A stretch of 64,000 nucleotides of DNA from Loxodes magnus. Its lineage: Eukaryota; Ciliophora; Karyorelictea; Loxodida; Loxodidae. The position numbers and the translations under genes were made by a program. The notes under the pieces were generated by a model. The model was given only the letters and a program-made list of their open reading frames with translations. It ran no database searches and was not told the DNA's origin. The DNA lies in assembly GCA_946699065.1 (NCBI GenBank), contig CAMPDV010002023.1:1-64000 (forward strand), written 5' to 3'. Below are positions 26,188 to 39,800 of this stretch, in pieces. Numbering within the stretch: the stretch's first letter is position 1; the number at the start of each line of letters is the position of its first letter.

Positions 26188-26260
26188 TGGAGAACTTGTA
26201 TATCGATCCCAATGCCTCTCGCATGCTAAGCGAGCGCTCTACCATTTGAGCTAGATCCCC
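26188..26260 (-). tRNA. tRNA-Ala (AGC), slightly degenerate
   Basis: The minus strand begins GGGGATCTAGCTCAAATGGT. It has a good D arm, a clean anticodon stem around the loop with anticodon AGC, and a T loop ATCGATA. The acceptor stem (GGGGATC with GTTCTCC) has one mismatch and one wobble. The T stem is weak (TTGGG with TACAA). It could be functional or recently inactivated. It lies 100 bases beyond the inverted repeat. Confidence 0.75.
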
Positions 26261-27391
26261 TTATTTATTATATATTAAAATCATTTTAATATAGACTATT
26301 TTTAATTTATCTTACTATCTTAAGCCTAATACTTTGGTATAGAAATTAAATTAAATAATAAAAAAATGAATAAAATAAGAATACTTATAAGTCTATCTTT
26401 CATAAATAAAGGTATTATTAGATATACTTTACAAAGTAAACGAACTACAATCTTATGTTTATCTAATTAATATATTATCTAATAATATACTATATTTTAA
26501 TTCATTTTACTACATTCAAATATTATTATTCAGCTACTTTTTACTTATTTTAAGCATCTTCTATCAAATTTTCAGAAAAGCAAACAAAATAAAATTTTAC
26601 TATTTTTCACTGAAAGTCCTATAGATGCGTTTTCTAAACCTAAATTTGATCATAAAAGGATAAAAAATATAAAATTATCTGTTGTTTTATCTATAAAATA
26701 AAGTTAAATGTTTAAAAATATTACATTCTATATGATTAGTAGAAGAATTTATAAGAGAAAATAATTATAACATTTTTCAATTAGCAATACTCGGTAAAAA
26801 CAAGATTTTCCTCCAATCTTAATATGAGATTATAGGACTTATGTAGATATGCGAGAATGGATAATAGCAAAGATTGGATAATGCGACATTAGTAGATTAG
26901 AATCATATGACCTAAATTATATCAATTAATTTACAATAAAAATTAGAATATATTGATCTGTAAATTAAAACATTTCATAGGATGTTGCTTAAAAGGAAAT
27001 AAGATTGATCATATAATTATATGTATATATTATAAACACTTAAGGGACTGATTTTTATAACAGGTTGGGAATCTTGATATTAGGAAATTAATAATTTACG
27101 ATTAGATATATATTAATTAATTTCCTAGAAAGTAATTAGATTATTTAGATCTTTAGATTAAAATTTTTCACAGAAAACTTCTATCTTTCAGAGTGCAATT
27201 CTTGGATGTAATAGATGGGATTGGAAGAGCAGAATTCAAGTTGAACAAATTGAAGAAGAGAGAATGATGATTTGTTTTTTAAGAACTTTTAAAATGTCTT
27301 TGATTGAAAGAATTAATTCTTACAATTAAAGATGTCCATAAATACTTATAGTTAAAATTAATTAATTAAAAGGAAATAAGAATTATTCGGA
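26261..27391. other. AT-rich stretch, no gene seen
   Basis: No motif, tRNA or repeat was recognised between the tRNA-Ala and the charged ORF at 27392. Confidence 0.35.
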
Positions 27392-27589
27392 ATGGAAAAA
27401 GACGAATGATAAGAAAGTTCTGAGATTAAGGGTAAAGAAATGAAAGAACAAGAAAAAAAGAAAATGATGAAGATTAGAAGAAAAGAAGAACATAAAAGAA
27501 CAAGACGAACAAGTAGAAGATTAAAGTAATAATTTGATGATGAAGATGATCTAACTGAAGAAGAAGATGAAGATTAAATGTCGGATTGA
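27392..27589 (+). CDS. short highly charged ORF
   Basis: A 65-codon frame from ATG 27392 to TGA 27587 is made of Lys/Arg/Glu clusters (KEEHKRTRRTSRR) followed by an acidic patch (DDEDDLTEEEDEDQ). The composition suggests a nuclear, disordered segment. It may be the start of a gene now separated by decay from the zinc-knuckle ORF 0.6 kb downstream; the frames do not match. Codon 6 is TGA and would be Trp. Confidence 0.3.
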
Positions 27590-28176
27590 AAAAATTTTAA
27601 ATAGCGCTAAAAATTTTTAATTGAAGGAAATAATTTCAACAATGAAAAGATGTCACTAGAACTTTTTTATTTAAATTTAAATAGTAAAGGAAAGGTAAAG
27701 AAAAGAATAGGTAATTGGTTAATGATATTAGTTTTAATAGATGATTAAAAAAAGGTTTAAATATAGAATGAAAAAAGTAATTAAAGATTTAAGTATTATA
27801 ATAAAAATTTAGATTTAATAATAAATAACTAGAATCTAAACTTAGTTGTTTATGATTTAGAAATTAAATAATTAATATGAAAGATTAATAGTTTTAATTT
27901 ATAATAGTTAATAATTTATAAAGTTTAACTAATAGTGAAAATAATCTCAGGAAAAAGATAAGACTTAAGTTATGCTTTTCTAAATAATTCAAATAAAATA
28001 AAAATTATTTAAATTAAGATATTTTAGAAACATAGCTGCCTCTTAAACCTATCTTAATAATTAGTCCGAGTTCAACTTTTGGTGAGATTATATATTTTAA
28101 TAAAGAATATTTGGTGAAAGAAATTTTTTGGAAAAAGGAATAGTGTAAATAACTATTATTATGTATATATAATAAA

Positions 28177-28915
28177 ATGGTACCTAAGAAATAATAAACC
28201 TCTATTAAAGAATATTTTTAAAAATAAGAATAGCAACCTAATTTAATTGACTAATCATCTTAATAAGACTAAGAACAATAATCTTAGGTATCCTTTGCAT
28301 AATCAGGGCAGTAAAGAATATAAAATATATAATACGAGCTAAAGCAGCAAAGATTAAAAGTAGAAAAATTAGAAAAAATGTTAGATGATTTGATTTAATA
28401 ATTATATCTAAAATTTGCAAGCATATAATAAACTCTTGATAAGCTTTTAGAGTCAATAGTAGCTAAATTTGAAGACATTGACAAATAATTCGATGAAATT
28501 TCTCAATTATCTTAATTCTAATTCTCTATATTCTAATATGAAATTAAAGAACTTTAAGTAAAGTAAGAATAATAATAACTAGCAGTTTAAAAATCTCAAG
28601 ATTAGTAATAAAGCATTCTAATGGAAATCGAACCTGAATAATAATAAGAGACAAATAAGATAGATTATTATCGTAGAAAGATCAGGTTTTATTTATGTCA
28701 GAAAAACCACTGCTGAAGATAGTGCTGGAAGAGAAATGAAATTGAAAGAATGAATAAGAAATAAATATTATATGAACTTTTCTGCATTTGACCAACGAGA
28801 ACCGGATAAATATATAGAAAAAAATTTTACAATTCAAGACTTCAAGAATAAAATAACAAGTGAAATAGAAACTAGAAGAACAAACGGTTTTTCTGTGGGA
28901 GATTAGGATGGCTGA
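28177..28915 (+). CDS. gag/ORF1-like protein with PIP box, coiled coil and zinc knuckle
   Basis: ATG 28177 gives MVPKKQQTSIKEYFQKQ. QTSIKEYF is a textbook PCNA-interacting (PIP) box pattern, Q-x-x-I-x-x-[YF]-F. Residues 20-150 are Gln-rich and coiled-coil (LKVEKLEKMLDDLIQQLYLK). A zinc-knuckle-like motif follows at about 28690 (YLCQKNHCWRQC), with TGA read as the Trp. It is related to the knuckles at 47.2, 49.25 and 50.1 kb, though its first Cys is Phe. Between about 28740 and 28790 the frame shifts by +1, then DQREPDKYIEKN and ETRRTNGFSVGD follow to a TGA at 28913. Zinc-knuckle coiled-coil proteins are the RNA-binding part of retroelements. No reverse transcriptase follows on this strand. 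It converges on the dead LINE. Confidence 0.6.
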
Positions 28916-29045
28916 CTAGCAAAGTCCTATGCCATCCTTTTGTTTGGGAGAGAACGGAATCAAGTTAGTTGTGAAGTTCTCTTCTAAGACTATAAACTTA
29001 ATTTTACCCTTTTTTTACCTTTATGAATTTTAAATGCTAATATAT

Positions 29046-29085
29046 AAGGCTAGCGCAGTCGGTAGCTCGCCTGTCTCATAATTTC
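29046..29085 (+). tRNA. tRNA-Met-like 5' half
   Basis: The segment TAGCGCAGTCGGTAGC followed by CTGTCTCATAATTTCC resembles the D arm and anticodon arm of elongator tRNA-Met, with anticodon CAT. The expected variable loop, T arm and acceptor 3' side are absent. Instead the sequence runs into the 3' end of the minus-strand LINE. It is probably a broken gene or a 5' fragment. Confidence 0.5.
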
Positions 29086-29089
29086 CTAT

Positions 29090-32000
29090 TTTCTGTGTTT
29101 GTTGTATCTTAGATAATTGGGTGAGTCCATAATAAATGATTTCAGTCATTAACTTCTATATATGAATCTTGTCATAATACTCTTCATGCAGTTTATTACT
29201 TCCACGTTTTTGTGGAATTTTATAGCTTCGTTTGTTATTTATTTGATTTTTTTTCCATTTCATTCTTCCAAAACTATAATTTATTCATTTAATTGCAGTT
29301 TATTTAGTACTCTTTACGAGTAAATTTCAAATAGGAATTTTCTTTTTAGCAGATACATTCAACCATCTTCTGTTAATTCAGAATTTAATAATAGTTTGCG
29401 TCTGAAAACTAACATCCGTAATCAGAAATAGAATTGAATTTTAGTAAATTATAATTCGCATTCTAGTATTTCGCTTTGTATACAAAAAGGTCCATCTATT
29501 GTAATTCTAAGGGATCTATTTTAAATTATTTCCAGCTTCTCTAATATGTTCTTATCTATAATTTCGTCTTTGAATGGTATACATTCACTTCCATATCCGA
29601 AATTAACAAAAGTTTTTAGTATAATTTGCGCATTAAATGATATAATAATTTTTTATATTGTGTTTTTATTAAGAATTCATCCTTATGTCTTTTATCATTC
29701 AATAATCCTAGACTCCAGATATTTTTAGTATGATACTACTCTTATATTAAGTAACCTAGATATTTAAATGTATTTGCTATTATATTTCTATACTCTTAAA
29801 TTTTTTGTAGTTTAGAGCTTCATAGCATTTCCATTTTATATTAATCTTTTTTTGTCAGCTATTGATAAGTTGAAACTTTCAGATCATGTTTCTAATACTT
29901 CATTCAGTTCTTGTAATTAGTCTAGTTAAATTATGTATGCTATGTCATCAGTATACGCTAGTGCACCACAATATCTTTGCATTATGCAAAATTCTGTTTT
30001 AGTTCTATTGCTACTCCAACATGATTTTCTTTTATTTTATTTAGAAGTATATTTATTATAATATTGAGTAAACATGTGCAACCTTATTTGAATCTTTTCT
30101 GTTATAAATTTGTCCGAAAAGAGATCGATTATTCTCAATTTAATGTCTTCTTCTCTGTATATTTCAGCAAGAAGTTCTATTAATTATTCTGATATTCTTA
30201 TTTCATTCAAGCTTTGTCATATATCTTCCATATAACTAATTCAAAAGCTTTCTTTGAATCAATAAAAATTAAAACTGCTTGTGTATTGTTTTTATAAAGA
30301 TTCTTCTAGTTAGTTTTGAGTTTGAAAAATATGTTGAGAGTAAGATTTATTTGGTTTAAAGCATATTATAATTCATCGTCAAATCTAATTAGATATTATT
30401 TTAGTTATTTGAATATCCATAGATCTATAGTCTTTAGGAAATGTTTAATATGGGAAATGGGTCCATAGTTCATCGGATCCACCTTTTTTGTCCCTTTTAT
30501 GAATAAGTATAATATATGATTCTTTTGCTCTTTTAGGAATATTTCGTGATTTTAATATTTCTTTTATTAGCAGATTTTTCACCATTATTAATTTTTTCCT
30601 CCAGAATTTATAATGTCTGCCTATATTTTATCTGATCCTGCTCTCTTCATCGCGATATATTTTTGATGCATCATTCTATATCTACTATTTTGATTTCTAT
30701 TGATTTATTGTTTCTAAATTGACTTGGTAGATTGTTATTTCCATACCTATAGAAATTTTCTCAACTTATCTTGAAGAGTTGGTTTTCTTCTTTATTTATT
30801 AGTGTTCACGATAGCATTTACCTTTTTATATAATAATACCCTTTCTTCCAACGTTTAGGTTCTCTTTGTTGATTTCATCTAGGAGAATATTAAATTGATT
30901 TCTACAGTTTTTTTTATATTTTGTCAATATTTGAGTCTATTTTACTGTCTTATTTTGATCTCTCTCATTATATCTGGTTTGTCTTATCTTGTTAATCGTT
31001 TTACTTTTTATGCATGGTTTTTAAAATTATTTTCTTAATTGTTTCGCCTCATTAGAGCAACTTTATAGAAGTAATATGTCCACATATTAGATCTGCTTCT
31101 TATTGAATTTATTCTTATCATTTTTCATAGAATTTTTCACAACTTTGATGAGAGAATTTGCTTATGTCCATATCTTCAAATCATTTTTATAATTTTTCTT
31201 ATACCAATTTTTTTTGAAATCTTTAAAACCGTTTTTTTCTTTACATAATCTATATTTTTTTACTATTTAAAATAAAAATCTGCCGGATTATCTCCTTATG
31301 TCCTGTGTTGATAGAATTTAATTTCGATTATACTGGGTGTAATTAACTGGTTTTTAGATAGTAATCAATCTTGAATCTGCCTCTCCTTTATATCGTGATA
31401 TATTTGGATCGTAAGCTGGATCTTTTCATGTCAGATTAAACTCTTGCCTTAAATTTGATAGGTATTGTTCCGTTACATTTATTTTATTTGGTAAAAATTA
31501 TGGCATATGAACATTAAAATCCCCATAATTAATATTTAGAGCCTAAGTCTTTAGCTGTGTGCACAAAATATCTTACACCATCATAGAAAATACCAAACTC
31601 TGTTGATCTAAGGCGGATGCATAGACATTAATTATCATTAGTCTATTATATAGACTTATAGTAATTATTCTGCCAACCTAATATATATCTGCTTAGTTAA
31701 GTCCATCATTTCTATTTTCTTTACCCTATTTATTCGTTAATTTATCTCTAACGAAAAGCCCACTTCTTTACTATGATTTGCACCTACTTTTATACTTGCT
31801 CTGAATCCGTAAAGGTATGGTATATCTTCGATTTGAGTTACATAATCTCTTTTAAGGACATAATGTTTATCATTTTTTCTTCCATGAATTTAATTAACTG
31901 TATTTTTTTCTTTGTCTTTTTATATTAGATGTTCCTATATTTATTTTCTCTTATACTATTTACGACTGGTTAACCCCTATATTTTTGTATGTCGTGCTAT

Positions 32001-33506
32001 TTCTTACTTAATTCAACTCTGCATTTTCTGTTTATGCTGTCGTATTTTTTTTGTTGTTTTAAAACTCTTATTATGAATCACTTTATTTTGTTGTCCATAA
32101 TTAAGATTTAAAGCCATAATCTTCCGGATTTTAACGCTTTTTTGAATTCAGATTTTTGTAAATTATTTATTTGCTCTTTACTGTCTTTATAATTTATTAT
32201 TAGTTTATAAGGTTCAATGTTGATTTTGGGTTCAGCTCTATTTCTTTTTGATTTGAATATATGAAATTTTTTTAGCTTGTTTTATATTCTTAATTTTTAT
32301 AGTTTAATAATATTTTTCTTAGCATTTTTGTCGTCCTAGGGTATTTGCTTTTTTTTAGAGAATAAACGCTCTTTTGATTATGAAAATTCCCATTTTTTTC
32401 AATATTTATATTATTATTTTATCGATCAATAAAGAATTTACTCGAATTATGATTGTGTGTGTTGTTCTTCCTTTGTATTTGATATATTTTCTTCTTCTGT
32501 CTTATTCATAAGAATATTGCTTCTTAATTAAACCTACATCAGAGTACTCTATACATTTCTGCATTTTTTATAATTACTAATTTCGCTTATTCTCTTCCGC
32601 ATTGATAGATACTGTACCCAGTTGCTTAACAATTCTCGCGTTTTCATATAGCTGGGTGGTTCAGTTTAACTGTCTTATCTAAAATCTTTATAAAATGTGG
32701 ATTCTTTTATATGTACTCTTATTGCTCTAATTGCAGATACACCGTAATTTTACTATTTAATCAAGTTGTATTTTCATAATTATTGATAATAATTTGGTTG
32801 ACTTTACCAAATTTAAATAGTTTTTGTTCTATTTACGTAGCGGTTAGGCCAATATCTAGGATATGATAACTGGATAATTTTTTAATTAAAATATTCTTTA
32901 ATGTTTCTTTACTCAGTGGGTATTACCAACGTTTTGTACTTCCATAGCTTTTTATCCAAATTTTTCATGCGTTTCTGCGTCTTTGAACGCTATCAAAATT
33001 ATTCCTGTTTATAAGACTTAGATTCTTGCAATATTCCGATCATAGATTTATTTAAGATGTTTTAAAAATTCTTATAATGCATGTCTTGCTAAATATTTTA
33101 TTTTTTAATATTTTATTTTTTAATATTTTATTTACCGTATTTTGCTATAGGTAGGAGTTAAAATACACAATTCCGACTCACTTGAAATAGTTCTACTACA
33201 CTTTTTCGTGTACTGTTTATACTCCTACTATTTGCTTGTTCCTCTACATAGATTATTTCTTCATATTCATTTTGGGTTTATTTTCTTATGTCATTAGTTT
33301 TATTCTGTATTATTTTCCCCTTTTTAGTTATTTGCCTGCGGTTATTGTTCCATTCCACCTAATAAATTACTGCTTCATTTCCGTAGCCTTAATTTCTTTG
33401 GAGATTTTGAGTCAGCTGGTAATTCAAAATGTTATATGGAAGAAAGAAAGAGACTCTTTCATGTTTTTGTTCATTGATTTAAATCTTCTACCAGTTTATT
33501 AGGCAT
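29090..33506 (-). pseudogene. decayed APE-type LINE (non-LTR retrotransposon)
   Basis: Read on the minus strand from ATG 33506 (MPNKLVEDLNQWTKTWKS). In order: an N-terminal region with SPKKLRLRKWSSNLLGG; an apurinic endonuclease-like domain with LMIINVYASAL and GDFNVHMP (about 31520); an RT domain with KVDPMNYGPISH (about 30470, R of RPIS replaced by G) and the catalytic YTDD (LAYTDDIAYI, about 29955); then FKYLGYLIQ and a C-terminal LEKLEIIQNRSLRITIDG (about 29500). Frame changes are needed, for example between YTDD and YLG. TGA reads as Trp in LETWSESFN and YFWLRML. The 3' end meets the tRNA-Met-like half. It is related to, but clearly different from, the intact LINE at 36877-42690. Confidence 0.85.
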
Positions 33507-36500
33507 TCAGTGGTGTAAGATGATTTTCTGGATTTTGAGAGCTATTTTAAAAATGTACATTAATTGTAACTTTTTATAATTATAAATTGATAATAAAGGA
33601 TATTTTAATTAATAATAGAAAATAAAGCATAAACAAACTATATTAATAAAATAAATAATTAATCCATAAATCTAAAAACTATTATCATAATATTTTCTAT
33701 TACTTTAAACTATTAAAACATAAAATTATAATATCTATCTAGATATCACAATATTTATATATAAAATATTAACTTTTATAAACTAAAAAAATAATCAAAA
33801 AAGCTAAATAAAAAATTTAACTATAGAGATGATTAAGCTAACAATATATCTAATTTTAAGAAATGATAGATTAAATATAGTCATAAATTGATAAATATAT
33901 ATTCAAAATTATATTTCTTATATTATAATTAGATATAAAATATTTTATTCACCTTCATTAAATGTATAATTAACAAAATTTAAAAATCTATATAAAATAG
34001 TTTAAAAAATATAAATATAATAATAAAAGTTAAATAAAAAAGCACATAAAATTATATTTATTTCAAAAAATATATTATATAACTAGTTTAAGCAAATAAA
34101 AGATTTACTTCTAAATTTTTGAATTAAAGGCAATAAAAAAATATTAGAAAATAATAAATAAAAAAACTATTGTAAATTTAAGTAAAACACTTAATAAAAT
34201 AACTAAATTAAATATATAAATAAATAAAACTATATTAAAATTTAAAAAATATATAAAATAACATTAATAACAACATTAAAAATTGTAAATTATGTTTAAA
34301 CATAATAAAATTAAAATATGAGCATTTTAAATTAATTACAAAAATATCAAATAAGCTTTAAAATTTTAACAATAATAAATTTCATAAAATATTATTTAAA
34401 ATGTAAAAAATTTAAAATTACTAAAAATATTTAATACATAATCTAATAAAAATTAAACATATCATACCTAATTTACAGAAGATTAACAAAGTAAAATAAA
34501 CTGATTAATATATTATATTAAATAAGATAAAATTAAATAAAATTTATCTTTATTAAATACAATTTTATAGTCCCAATCAGCAAAAAATTATTTAGAAATT
34601 TGTTAATTTCAGTAATAATACAAAAAAATATTTAAAATATGAATATAAAAAATTCACATTTTAATTAAAGTAAAAATAATAATTAAAATTTAAAATAAAA
34701 ATAAACTTAAAAAACATAGTTTAATTATAAAATAATTTATATTTTCTAAATTTGATATTTTAATTAAAGATTATTAAAATAGAATAAAATTTTAGACTAT
34801 TATTTAAAAATAAAGGTAAATCAAAAAATCAAAATAAGTTAAAAGAAATTTTAATTTGTTGTTAAATTAAATTATATAATGTTTGCCTTTCAGCTCAATA
34901 AAATGATTTTTTTATGATATCACTCTCCTTCTTAAACTCTTTGATCTTTATTAACGTTATGATTTGACTTTATTTTTTTACTGTTTTGTTTCTCTTCATC
35001 TTTAATCTTTGTTCATATTAAAAATAATTATTTTAATTCTTCTTTATTTTCATATAATTTTAATTTGTTGTTAATAAAATATATTAGAATATTAAAATAG
35101 ATAAAAATAGAAACTTAAAAATAATAGATTTTCCAATTAAAGTAATAGCTCTTAGCATGATGTGGTCAACATCCTTTATCTTTTTCATATGTAGAATTAA
35201 GAATTAGCAAAGCTATTAATATTCTTTTTAAACGAACTTAAGATTCATTAAATTCTATGGATTTTGTAAAGTTTGAAAATTCAATAATATGATAGAAATT
35301 AGTTTAAAACCGTCCTTGCAGTAAATTTAAGGAAGAATTTTATAAAAATAATATATCATAAAGGAAATTTAAAATTCCAGAAACTCTAAGACATATCAAA
35401 CCTAATAACTCAACAACTCAATGTATATAAAACCATAACCTTTAATATAAGAGATTTCCTATCAGAGTATTGGTATAATGAAACTACAAGCGGCCAGAGC
35501 ATAAAGTTCTAAAAAAAGATGTTAGCATATGTAAAGTTAACTAGTATTTAATTAAAATAATTATTATTTAAAAATATTAGATAAGATAAATTAATACATC
35601 CATTAATTAAATTTGTCTTATATGATATTTTATCTTCGAGTAAATTAATTTAGAGTTAAATATTTAGTGAAACCTATTATTAGAATTAACATTTTACACT
35701 TCTAGACTGTTAAATAAGCTTAGTTTATAAAATTATTCATATACATCATTATCTCTATTCAGCTTCAAGTTACTTTATTTCAGCATTTTCTATCTTTAAA
35801 TTTACTTCTTTTATTTAAAATGCTTTATATTGATTGTTTCTTAAATATAGGTATTAAAAGTTCTGCTTATGTCAATATATTTACTGCTAAAAATATTATA
35901 ATTTTTATCAGCTTTATTAAAAAAATATATATTTTTCGTTTAGTCGTGAGAGATATTATATTCAGGTCTTTTTTGGAGGATTGGAAGGAAAAGTTGCTTG
36001 ATTAGTACTTTTTCTGTTATTTTTCTCATTTTTAGTATTAATTGAGAAGGCTGATCTAGTAAAAGCTAATACTTTATCTAAAGTAGTATTGGATTCGATT
36101 TTCTCTCTCCTGCTAATAGAAGGCGGTTAAAAATCTTCTTTAAGCTATAAATTTTTTTATATATTAAAATTAAGAAATAATATCAAAAAATACAAGAATA
36201 TAAAGTTTAATTGACTAAGTGAAAATCTAAATCTAAATACAAATAAATATAATTTTTTTATTTAAAAAATTGAATAATATAGACATATAAATTAAGAATA
36301 ATAAAACAAAAATATGCAAATATTTAAATTAAAATTTTTGTTCCAATTAACATGAAATTTATAATTTACAAGTATTTTTAAATTATATAAAAACTATAAA
36401 AAATATGAAATAGAAAATTGTTATAAAAATAACTAAACTTAAAACTAAAGAAAAAAGATTAAAAAATGTTTAATTTTAAATATAATCATGTAACAAAAAT

Positions 36501-36876
36501 TAAATAAACTAAAGTATTAGTTATATTAAAGATATCTAAAATTTTATAATAATGTTGTTCAAATTATATCTTAAAAAACTTAAATAAAAAAGATAGAGTA
36601 TAAAAGTCATATTAAATATAGTATAAAAAAATTAATAAAAATTATAAATAAGGCAAAATAATTTAAGTTATATTACATTATAAGTACTAGAAACCATTTT
36701 TCAAGTCATGAAACATTTTAATTTATCAGTTTTATTTTTCCTTTAATTTTAATGTTTTCTATCTTTAAAGAATTTGTAGTTTTATAATAATAATATCATT
36801 TAATATGTCTTTACTATATTTTCATATAGATAATAAAACTGTTTATTTTACATCTAATTCATCATTCCTATTTTAT
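33507..36876. other. AT-rich stretch, no gene seen
   Basis: Sequence from 33550 to 34870 and 36150 to 36700 is almost pure A/T. No motif, tRNA or transposon hallmark was found. The 3' trailer of the intact LINE must lie in its right end (about 36700-36876), but I could not place the element boundary. Confidence 0.35.
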
Positions 36877-39800
36877 TCATTGCTCATGTTCTTTTTCTTT
36901 TTCTTTTTCTTTTTCTTCTTGTTCTTGTTCTTCTCCTCCTACTGCTACAACTTTATCCAAATCGTTCTGCCACTGTAGTATTTCCTCATTCCACTATAGG
37001 ATTTCAATTCTTCTCTTCAATAATTGTTAATGGAAGCTTTTAATTCTAAAATCTATTTCTCTTAGCTGTTTTTAAGTAGGGAAATTAAGAGTAAGATAAC
37101 TTTAATTATATGTTAACATTTTTATTAGGTCGTAATTTTTAAAATCTTTAAATTCCTAAATTAGATCTTGCAGAGCTTCACATGATTCAATATGAACAAA
37201 GCTATCTAATTCTCCACATATGCAAATCTCAGAGTATTTGATTTTGAAGTGTCTTTGTTATAAGTCGTATTAGAAATTATAGCAAAAGGTTCTAAATTTA
37301 TAAATAGAAATTATTTCTCTAATCATAAATTTATTTAGTTTCGTATATGTATAAAATGGAAACTATCTTGTTTCTTTATTAATATCTTCAAAGTAAAAGT
37401 GTGCAGTTTACATTGATCTCATCTTTTCTGTAGCATCTTAAAAGAACTTCTCTTAGATTTTGTTATAAGCTGTACTCAAAAATAATTTGCTGTTTTCAAT
37501 ATTCTATACATCTATTTCAAAAAGTTAAGTTAATTTCTCCAAGTTTTTAAAATATTTCAGATTAGCTATTTTTGTTTTGTTAAATAAAAAGGTAATATCA
37601 GAGTCAGGATTTGTTTATGTTTCTTATCATAATTTTACGTAAAACTTTAAATATCTCATTGCTATGTAGTACTCAAAAGGTAGTCAGTTCAAATCAATAA
37701 AGCATGATTCATTAAACGTTGAATTTGGACTTTAGAATGCATATCTTGCTACTTTTCTTTAACTAGTATGTATGTCTTTCTTTATTTTTCCAATGCCCCT
37801 TAAAATCGTCCATGGAATAACTTCTGAGCCATATTCTGTTTTAGGGAGTAAAAAGACTTGAAAAATCTACTTAAAGTTGTAAGGAGTGATATTCTAATAT
37901 TTGGACAATTATATCAAGGATCCATTAACACATTTCTTATATTTTTACACTATTTCTTTGCAATGGACTTTATAATATTCGTTTTCATGGAAAGTATATC
38001 CTAAATAAGTTATCCTCTTAGATCTTTTAATTTCTTAATTATTCAAACTTATGTTAACATTAATGTCTTCTTGTTTTTAATTCTTAGTTTTAAAGCATAT
38101 CAACTCACACTTACTAACATTTATGCTCAGTTTTACTCATCCAAATACTTTACACGTTGCTTTAATCAATAGATTCATATTATCTTCATTAGAAATCAAT
38201 AATAAATCATCTGCCCAAGCTTTAGTAACAAATGTGCGTCCACAGATTTTAAAGCCAAATCGTTTTTAATAAGTTTCTAAGTACCTGATAACAATATCGT
38301 AGAATATAATAGCTAGAACTGGACCATGGGAACTTCCTTACAATACTCCATTACTATATTATAAATTTCTTGAAAGAGTACCATCTAAAATGAATCTAAT
38401 ATCTAGATTAAGATAAAATGATTCGAAGCAGTTTATTAGGGCAAGAGGTAGTTTTATTCTGCGTAAATGATGAAACAATAGTCTTCTGTTAATAGTGTCA
38501 AACATCTTTTCTACATCTATAAGAGTTGTAAGTAAGTGCTTTTATTTCCCCCATCTTTTGTGTAAATCAATAATTGATTATAAAGTTCAGACATGATGCA
38601 TTGTTTGTCTACTCTTTAGAAATCCTTATTAAGAGGGGTGTATAATTTTACGCTAATAAATATACCCATAGAGTCTTTAAGTTAGTACTTTATCATATAT
38701 TTTTAAAATTACATTTATGAGCGCAATTGGTCTTCAATTTTTTCAATCGCTCTTTGATCCTTTCTTGTAAATTGGAAGAATTCTTACTTATTTAAGTTAA
38801 TCAGGTATTTTTTACTTTCTCAACATATTATTAATGAACTTTAACAATACAAAATGAAATTCCTTATTAGCGTATTTAATAAGTTCTGCTTTTATGCCAT
38901 CTGCTCCTGATGATTTATTATTCGCTAGTCCTTTTATGGTTTCTTGAATTTCTTTAAAACTAATAAGATCTAATCCTTACAAATAAGAAGCCTATTATTC
39001 TTTTACAAAGGTACAACTTTTGAAAATATTATCAATCCTTTAATTGCTGCTTTTTAGTTCTTCTTCATCAATAATCTTATGTTTGTCAAAAACATTACTT
39101 TCCCAATTATTAATAAATTAAGCAAATCCTTCTTGATCCATATGCATATAGTTTCTTTTCCTAGGGTTTAAAAGTTTCCTTGCTTATTTAAACATTTTTT
39201 AAGGAGACTAATTCATTAATTCTCTATTTTTCTTAGCCTATTTTTACTTATATTATCAGTAATTACGTTTATATCTATTAAATTTTTTTGTTTTTGCTTA
39301 TGCTAGCTATATTACTTCTTGATTTGCTCTTCCCTGCTATATTAACGCATTTTAATAAGCTATTTATGCTTATTTGGCAGCATTAAAACTATTGATTATC
39401 CTTCAAGGAAGTTTATTATAATTAGTATTTTAAAGAACTTATCCAAGTACCAGATTAGCATTATTATAGAGTATTTGCAGAATATAATTGTATTAATCTT
39501 CTAAGTTATTTTCTTCAATTGCTTCAAAGCCAACTAAACATCCGTTAAATGTATCCTAATATTCTTCTCTTATTATCATATTTTATAGTTTCTATATCTT
39601 AAAGTTAACTCTAGGAGCAAGTATTGGCGGGTCTCTATTAATGTTTTAAGTATGTAACTATAGTAAAATTGGGAAGTGATCTGTGTCAAGTCCACTACTA
39701 GGTAAAGTTATAAAGTTAGAGAATTGATTGATGTTAATATGATAATTAGATATAACATAATCATTGCAATAAGTTCTATAATTAGCCCTACTTCTAAAAG

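Noticed and set aside
33236..33502. 88-codon hydrophobic plus-strand ORF
   Set aside because: It is the shadow of the minus-strand LINE N-terminus (MPNKLVEDLNQW onward), which reads as a hydrophilic, natural protein.
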